A stretch of 64,000 nucleotides of DNA from Eutypa lata (taxonomy: Eukaryota; Ascomycota; Sordariomycetes; Xylariales; Diatrypaceae): the NCBI GenBank assembly GCA_022661535.1, contig JAKULF010000005.1, positions 4,340,001-4,404,000 on the forward strand, written 5' to 3'. A model generated the notes under the pieces. That model ran no database searches and was not told where the DNA came from. It saw nothing but the letters and a program-made list of their open reading frames with translations. The translations under genes and the position numbers were made by a program. This document shows, piece by piece, positions 59,382-64,000 of the stretch (position 1 is its first letter; every line of letters starts with the position of its first letter).

Positions 59382-62300
59382 ATGTCTAAGGCCTTGAACA
59401 AACGTAACAGGCTCGCCGAGCTCAAAGCTCTGCGAGCCTCGGGTAAGAAGGCCTTCGACACGTACGAGGTCGCCAAAGAACAAGATTTATACGAAGAAGT
59501 CGACGAAAACGAGTACAAAAAGATTGTTCGAGATCGTCTAAACCAAGATGACTTCGTTGTCGACGATAATGGTGAAGGCTATGCCGACGATGGACGCGAA
59601 GACTGGGATCGAGTTCGCACATATGATACAGAGAGTGAGGAAGATGAGATGCTCCCTCGGGGGAAGGACAAGAAATCAGGTACGGATTACTCTTCGCGAA
59701 TAGTTCTACACATATCCTAATATGTAATTATTAGACAAGAGGAAACGCGAAGAAGAGAAGGCATCACGAGATGCCAATGATCGTGACATCAGCGAATACT
59801 TTATGAAGGGGCGTACTGCCCCTCAACCAAAGGCCAAGGTATGACCACCAGATTTACATGTCTTATAATCCTCCCAAAAGCCCCATATCTAACAATCATC
59901 TAGGTTGTGAAAACTGAAGACGACGAAAAATTCTTGGCAGATTTGCTAGGTGAAGTCGACACAAACATCCCAGCACCCGTTTCGCGTACCTCGAAGCGGA
60001 ATAGGTCTCCAGAACGACGCCGAGCCCGCGTGCTCTCTCCTATCCGTGAAACTCGTCAACCGAAAACCAAGAAACCCAGACTTAGTGAGGAGCCGTTACT
60101 GCCATCCCCTCAAGCTGAGGATAACTTTCTCGATGACGATGCCTTCGTTCCTGCTATGGATGACGACTTGCCACTGCCACCGTCTGCTGACGTTGACATG
60201 AGTGATCCGGCCCCCCTTCCCTCCTCCCCTATAACAAAAGCGGTTGCTCGTAAGACTAAGGCAAAGGTTGAGCTCGTAGAAGAAGACGAAGAGGACATGA
60301 TGGAGGTCGCTCACGCTGGTACTATCAACACCGCTAGTGTTAATCTGTCTGCTACACGTCCTGTCAAGAAGTTGATCAAGCCGGAACCTTACCCATCACC
60401 TGCCAGTTCTTCTCCCACAAAAGCTCCCGAGGTGGCGGTTGATTCGTCATCATGGAACCAGCTCACAGATAAGCTCAATGACGTTAACAGCTCACCTGCT
60501 GAAGCTAGGAGTGTAGGGAAGATTGACTATATGGATGCCATCGAGGAAGATGGTAGTCTTAACTTGTTCTGGACAGATTATACCGAAGTCAACGGCTCTC
60601 TGTGTCTGTTCGGCAAGGTGCTGAATAAAAAGACAAAGGCATACGTGAGCTGCTTCGTAAAAGTAGACAACATTCTAAGGAAATTGTATTTCCTACCACG
60701 TCAGTACCGCCATAAGGATAGGCGAGACACAAGCGAGGAGATTGGGATGATGGATGTCTACTCGGAAATTGACGAGATGATGACGAAAATGAAAGTCGAC
60801 ATGCACAAGATCAAGTCATGTGCGCGCAAATATGCTTTTGAACTGCCTAATATTCCCAAGGAAGGGCAATACCTAAAGCTTTTATACCCATATACAAGTA
60901 AGTCTGAGCAAGCCTCGGCATTCTCTTATCACCTACTTACCCTTAAACAGAACCTGCACTTGCCCCGGAGACAACGGGTGAAACATTTTCTCATGTCTTT
61001 GGCACAAACACTGGGTTGTTCGAGCAGTTTGTTCTGTGGAAGAACATCATGGGCCCGTGTTGGCTAAAGATCAAAGATGCGGATTTCAGTACCCTCAAGA
61101 ATGCTTCCCACGCAAAGCTCGAGGTGCTCGCCGACCATCCCAACATGATATCCACCCTAAGTGAATCCGATAACTTAGACGCGCCGCCCCTTACCATCAT
61201 GAGTATTGCTATGCGAACGACTTTCAATGCCAAGAACAATAAGCAAGAAATCCTGGCAATTAGTGCTCGAATCTATGAAAACATCCTTCTCAGTGATACG
61301 ACACCGGCAGAGAAGCTTCCTTCACGAACTTTCACCATTATGAGGCCAAACGGAGGTGCTTTCCCCTTAGGCTTCGAGAAGGTGGTGGCCGGAAGGAAGA
61401 AAGGGTTGATCAAGTTATGCAAACAGGAGTCGGAGATTCTATCCTTCTTTCTCGCGCAGATTGATGTAGCCGACCCGGACGTTTTGCTCGGCCACCAGTT
61501 AGAAGGCGTGGACTATAGCATTCTACTAAACCGGCTACATGAGAAGAAGACACCTCAGTGGTCCCGTCTGGGACGACTTCGACGAGCAGCATGGCCAGCA
61601 TCTATAGCAAAGGTTGGCGGAAATGTTTTTGCCGAACGTCAGATCATCTCGGGGCGTTTGCTGTGCGATTTAGCCAACGACGCAGGAAAGTCTGTCATGT
61701 ACAAGTGCCAGTCGTGGAGCTTAACAGAAATGTGCAACATCTATCTTGGTGGAGATACCCGCCGGAGAGACGTTGATAACGATGTAGCCCTCAAGACTTG
61801 GGCCACCGAGAAGGGCGGTCTGATGGACTACATTACGCATATGGAAGCGGATACCTACTTTGTTGCTGCCCTTGCATTGAGGACTCAGTTGTTGCCCCTA
61901 ACGAAGGTCTTGACCAACTTGGCAGGCAACTCTTGGGCTCGCACTTTAACAGGTACCCGAGCGGAACGGAACGAGTACATTCTTCTACACGAGTTCCATC
62001 GCAATAAATACATCTGCCCAGACAAGCAAGCCTTCAAGGGACGACCTAAACCCGACGAAGAGAACGAAGAAGATGGGGCGGATACTAAGAAGAAAGACAA
62101 GTACAAGGGAGGTCTAGTCTTCGAGCCGGAGAAAGGTCTATACGACAAGTTCGTTCTTGTCATGGACTTCAACTCCCTATATCCTTCCATCATTCAGGAG
62201 TTCAATATCTGCTTCACAACTGTGGATCGGAGTGCATCAGTAAGATTACCTTAACTTTATCCCATCAAAGCTCCTCTAACCATTTTGCAGTCCGGGGATG

Positions 62301-64000
62301 AAGAGGATGTTCCAGAAGTCCCAACAGAACAGGAGCAAGGTATCCTTCCGAGGCTTATTGCCACACTTGTCAGTCGACGACGGCAGGTCAAATCACTCAT
62401 GAAGGACAAGAACGCAACACCCGAGGAGCTCGCTACTTGGGATATCAAGCAACTTGCACTGAAACTGACAGCTAACTCTATGTATGGTTGTCTGGGATAC
62501 ACCAAGTCTCGATTCTATGCGAGACCTCTCGCCGTCCTCACAACATACAAAGGTCGTGAAATTCTGCGCAGCACAAAGGACCTTGCCGAGTCCAAGTCCC
62601 TGCAGGTCATCTATGGTGACACAGATTCGGTTATGATCAATGCCAATGTTGACTCGGTCGCCGACGCTCTGAAGGTTGGCAATGAGTTCAAGAAGGCTGT
62701 CAACGAGCGCTACCGTCTACTTGAGATTGACATCGACAATATCTTCCGGCGTATTTTGCTCCAGGCCAAGAAGAAGTACGCGGCTATCAACCTCGTAGAA
62801 GTACCTGGCGGAAAGTACATTGAGAAGATGGAAGTCAAGGGTCTAGACATGAAGCGTCGAGAATACTGCGGTCTATCCAAAGAAATCTCATCTCGTATTC
62901 TAAACGAGATCCTTTCCGGTGATGATACCGAGGTGTCTGTCCAGCGCGTACACGAGTATCTGCGAGAGATCTCTGGCAAGATGCGTGAACACACCATCCC
63001 TGTCCAGAAGTACATCATCTACACACAGCTGGGCAAGTCACCAAAGGAGTATCCCAACGCAGACTCGATGCCTCAAGTGCAAGTTGCCCTTCGGGAGATT
63101 GCCCGTGGCAAGAACGTTCGTCGTGGTGATGTTATTGCCTATGTGATCACCGGCGATAGCAAGACCACGTCGGAGCCCGTAGCTAAGCGAGCCTACACGC
63201 CGCAAGACGTAATCAAGGCGGACTCGGGCCTCAACCCCGACGTGGAGTGGTACGTCGGAAAGCAGATATTCCCTCCCGTTGAGCGTCTCTGCGCCAACAT
63301 CACCGGCACGTCCACAGCACAGCTGGCCGAGAATCTTGGTCTCGACGTGCGCCGCTACGCCAACAACAACTCCTCGTACAACCAGTCCAGCTCCAACGAT
63401 CTCGAGATCCACCCGCTGGAATCGCAGATCCCCGACGAGATCCGCTTCCGCGACTGCACACGCCTGTCTCTCCGCTGCCGGAAATGCAAGACGAGCGCGT
63501 CGTTCGAGGGCCTGCTACCACCACCCCCCTCATCAGAACCCACAGACGAGAACAGCAACAGCAATAGCAAGCCCATGACGATCACGCCTCAGGGCATCGC
63601 GTGCGGCTCCTGCTCGGCGCCACTGTCCAACCTCAGCGTCGTAGCGCAGGTCGAGCACGCGGTCCGCGCGGCCACGGCCCGCTACTACGAGGCCTGGCTC
63701 GTGTGCGACGACCCGCAGTGCGGGGCGCGCACGCGCCAGATGTCCGTCTACGGCACGCGGTGCCTAGGGCCCCGGGGGCTCGCGTCCGGCTGCCTCGGCC
63801 GCATGCGCTACGCCTACGGCGAGCGCGACGCCTACAACCAGCTCGCGTATCTGGCGTCGCTATGGGACGTCGAGAAGGCGCGCACCAAGGCCTCCGCGAC
63901 CCTGGTGAGTAACGTGGCCGAGAAAGACAGGGTCCTCGCCCTTGCCGAGCACAACCGCGTCCGCTTTGGCACCGTCAAGGCTGTCGTGGATAAGTACCTC
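59382..64000 (+). CDS. POL1: DNA polymerase alpha catalytic subunit (3' end outside window)
   Basis: Five exons, join(59382..59679,59735..59838,59904..60897,60951..62239,62291..>64000), give 1465 codons without a stop. Yeast Pol1 is about 1468 aa, so only the extreme C-terminus should be missing. The N-terminus (KRNRLAELKALRASGKKAFD) and the ISEYF segment are typical of Pol alpha, followed by a disordered phosphorylatable region. Then come the inactive exonuclease-like domain and polymerase motifs: DFNSLYPSIIQEFNICF (from about 871), NSMYGCLGY, and YGDTDSVMI (from about 1003) with the catalytic Asp pair. The C-terminal cysteine modules (CRKCK...CGSC, then CDDPQCGA...C...C) bind zinc and contact the B subunit and primase. 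It initiates lagging-strand and origin synthesis with primase in the nucleus. Confidence 0.96.

Noticed and set aside
1..64000. CRISPR arrays, bacterial operons, biosynthetic gene cluster
   Set aside because: Introns and fungal families show a eukaryotic genome; no direct-repeat spacer arrays and no PKS, NRPS or terpene synthase genes are present.

Overview
The window is nuclear DNA of a filamentous ascomycete (Pezizomycotina; Sordariomycete-like, species not resolvable by eye). The evidence is short introns of about 50-150 bp with GTAAGT-like donors and CTAAC branch sites, a velvet regulator gene, fungal-only families (Clr5, DUF1770, DUF3632), dispersed (TACC)n microsatellites, and blocks so depleted of G and C that repeat-induced point mutation (RIP) is the natural explanation.

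Layout. 1-3795 is an almost pure A/T block, apparently RIP-mutated repeat DNA. 4401-10094 holds a SidJ/DUF1749-type hydrolase, divergent from the HEAT-repeat protein TTI1, and then a small Clr5-domain protein. About 4 kb without intact genes follows, ending in a broken DUF3632 gene beside a zeta-toxin-family P-loop kinase gene. A nine-exon MFS permease (16.4-18.9 kb) and an eight-exon amino-acid transporter (22.5-24.7 kb) flank a 0.9 kb RIP-mutated DNA transposon with 41-bp terminal inverted repeats. After a small hydrophilic protein gene (26.0-26.7 kb) comes a gene desert to 38.3 kb, with a decayed gene, a possible LysM remnant and a 186-bp MITE. From 38.5 kb the window is gene-rich: velvet factor, pyruvate dehydrogenase E1 alpha, prephenate dehydratase, eRF1, a DDT/WHIM-type chromatin protein, a DUF1770 protein, a mitochondrial PPR protein and DNA polymerase alpha (POL1, cut by the window end a few codons before its expected C-terminus).

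Most genes are independent housekeeping loci rather than a pathway cluster, and I see no biosynthetic cluster and no confident tRNA or rRNA gene. Exon coordinates were worked out by hand from splice signals, and each multi-exon model closes in frame. The most unusual observation is at the eRF1 gene. Its UGA stop is followed by an 84-codon stop-free, protein-like extension, and 4-41 nt downstream of the stop lies a strong stem-loop. This would suit programmed readthrough, and so autoregulation, of a termination factor. A second is a spliced 41-codon upstream ORF ending one base before the velvet start codon.
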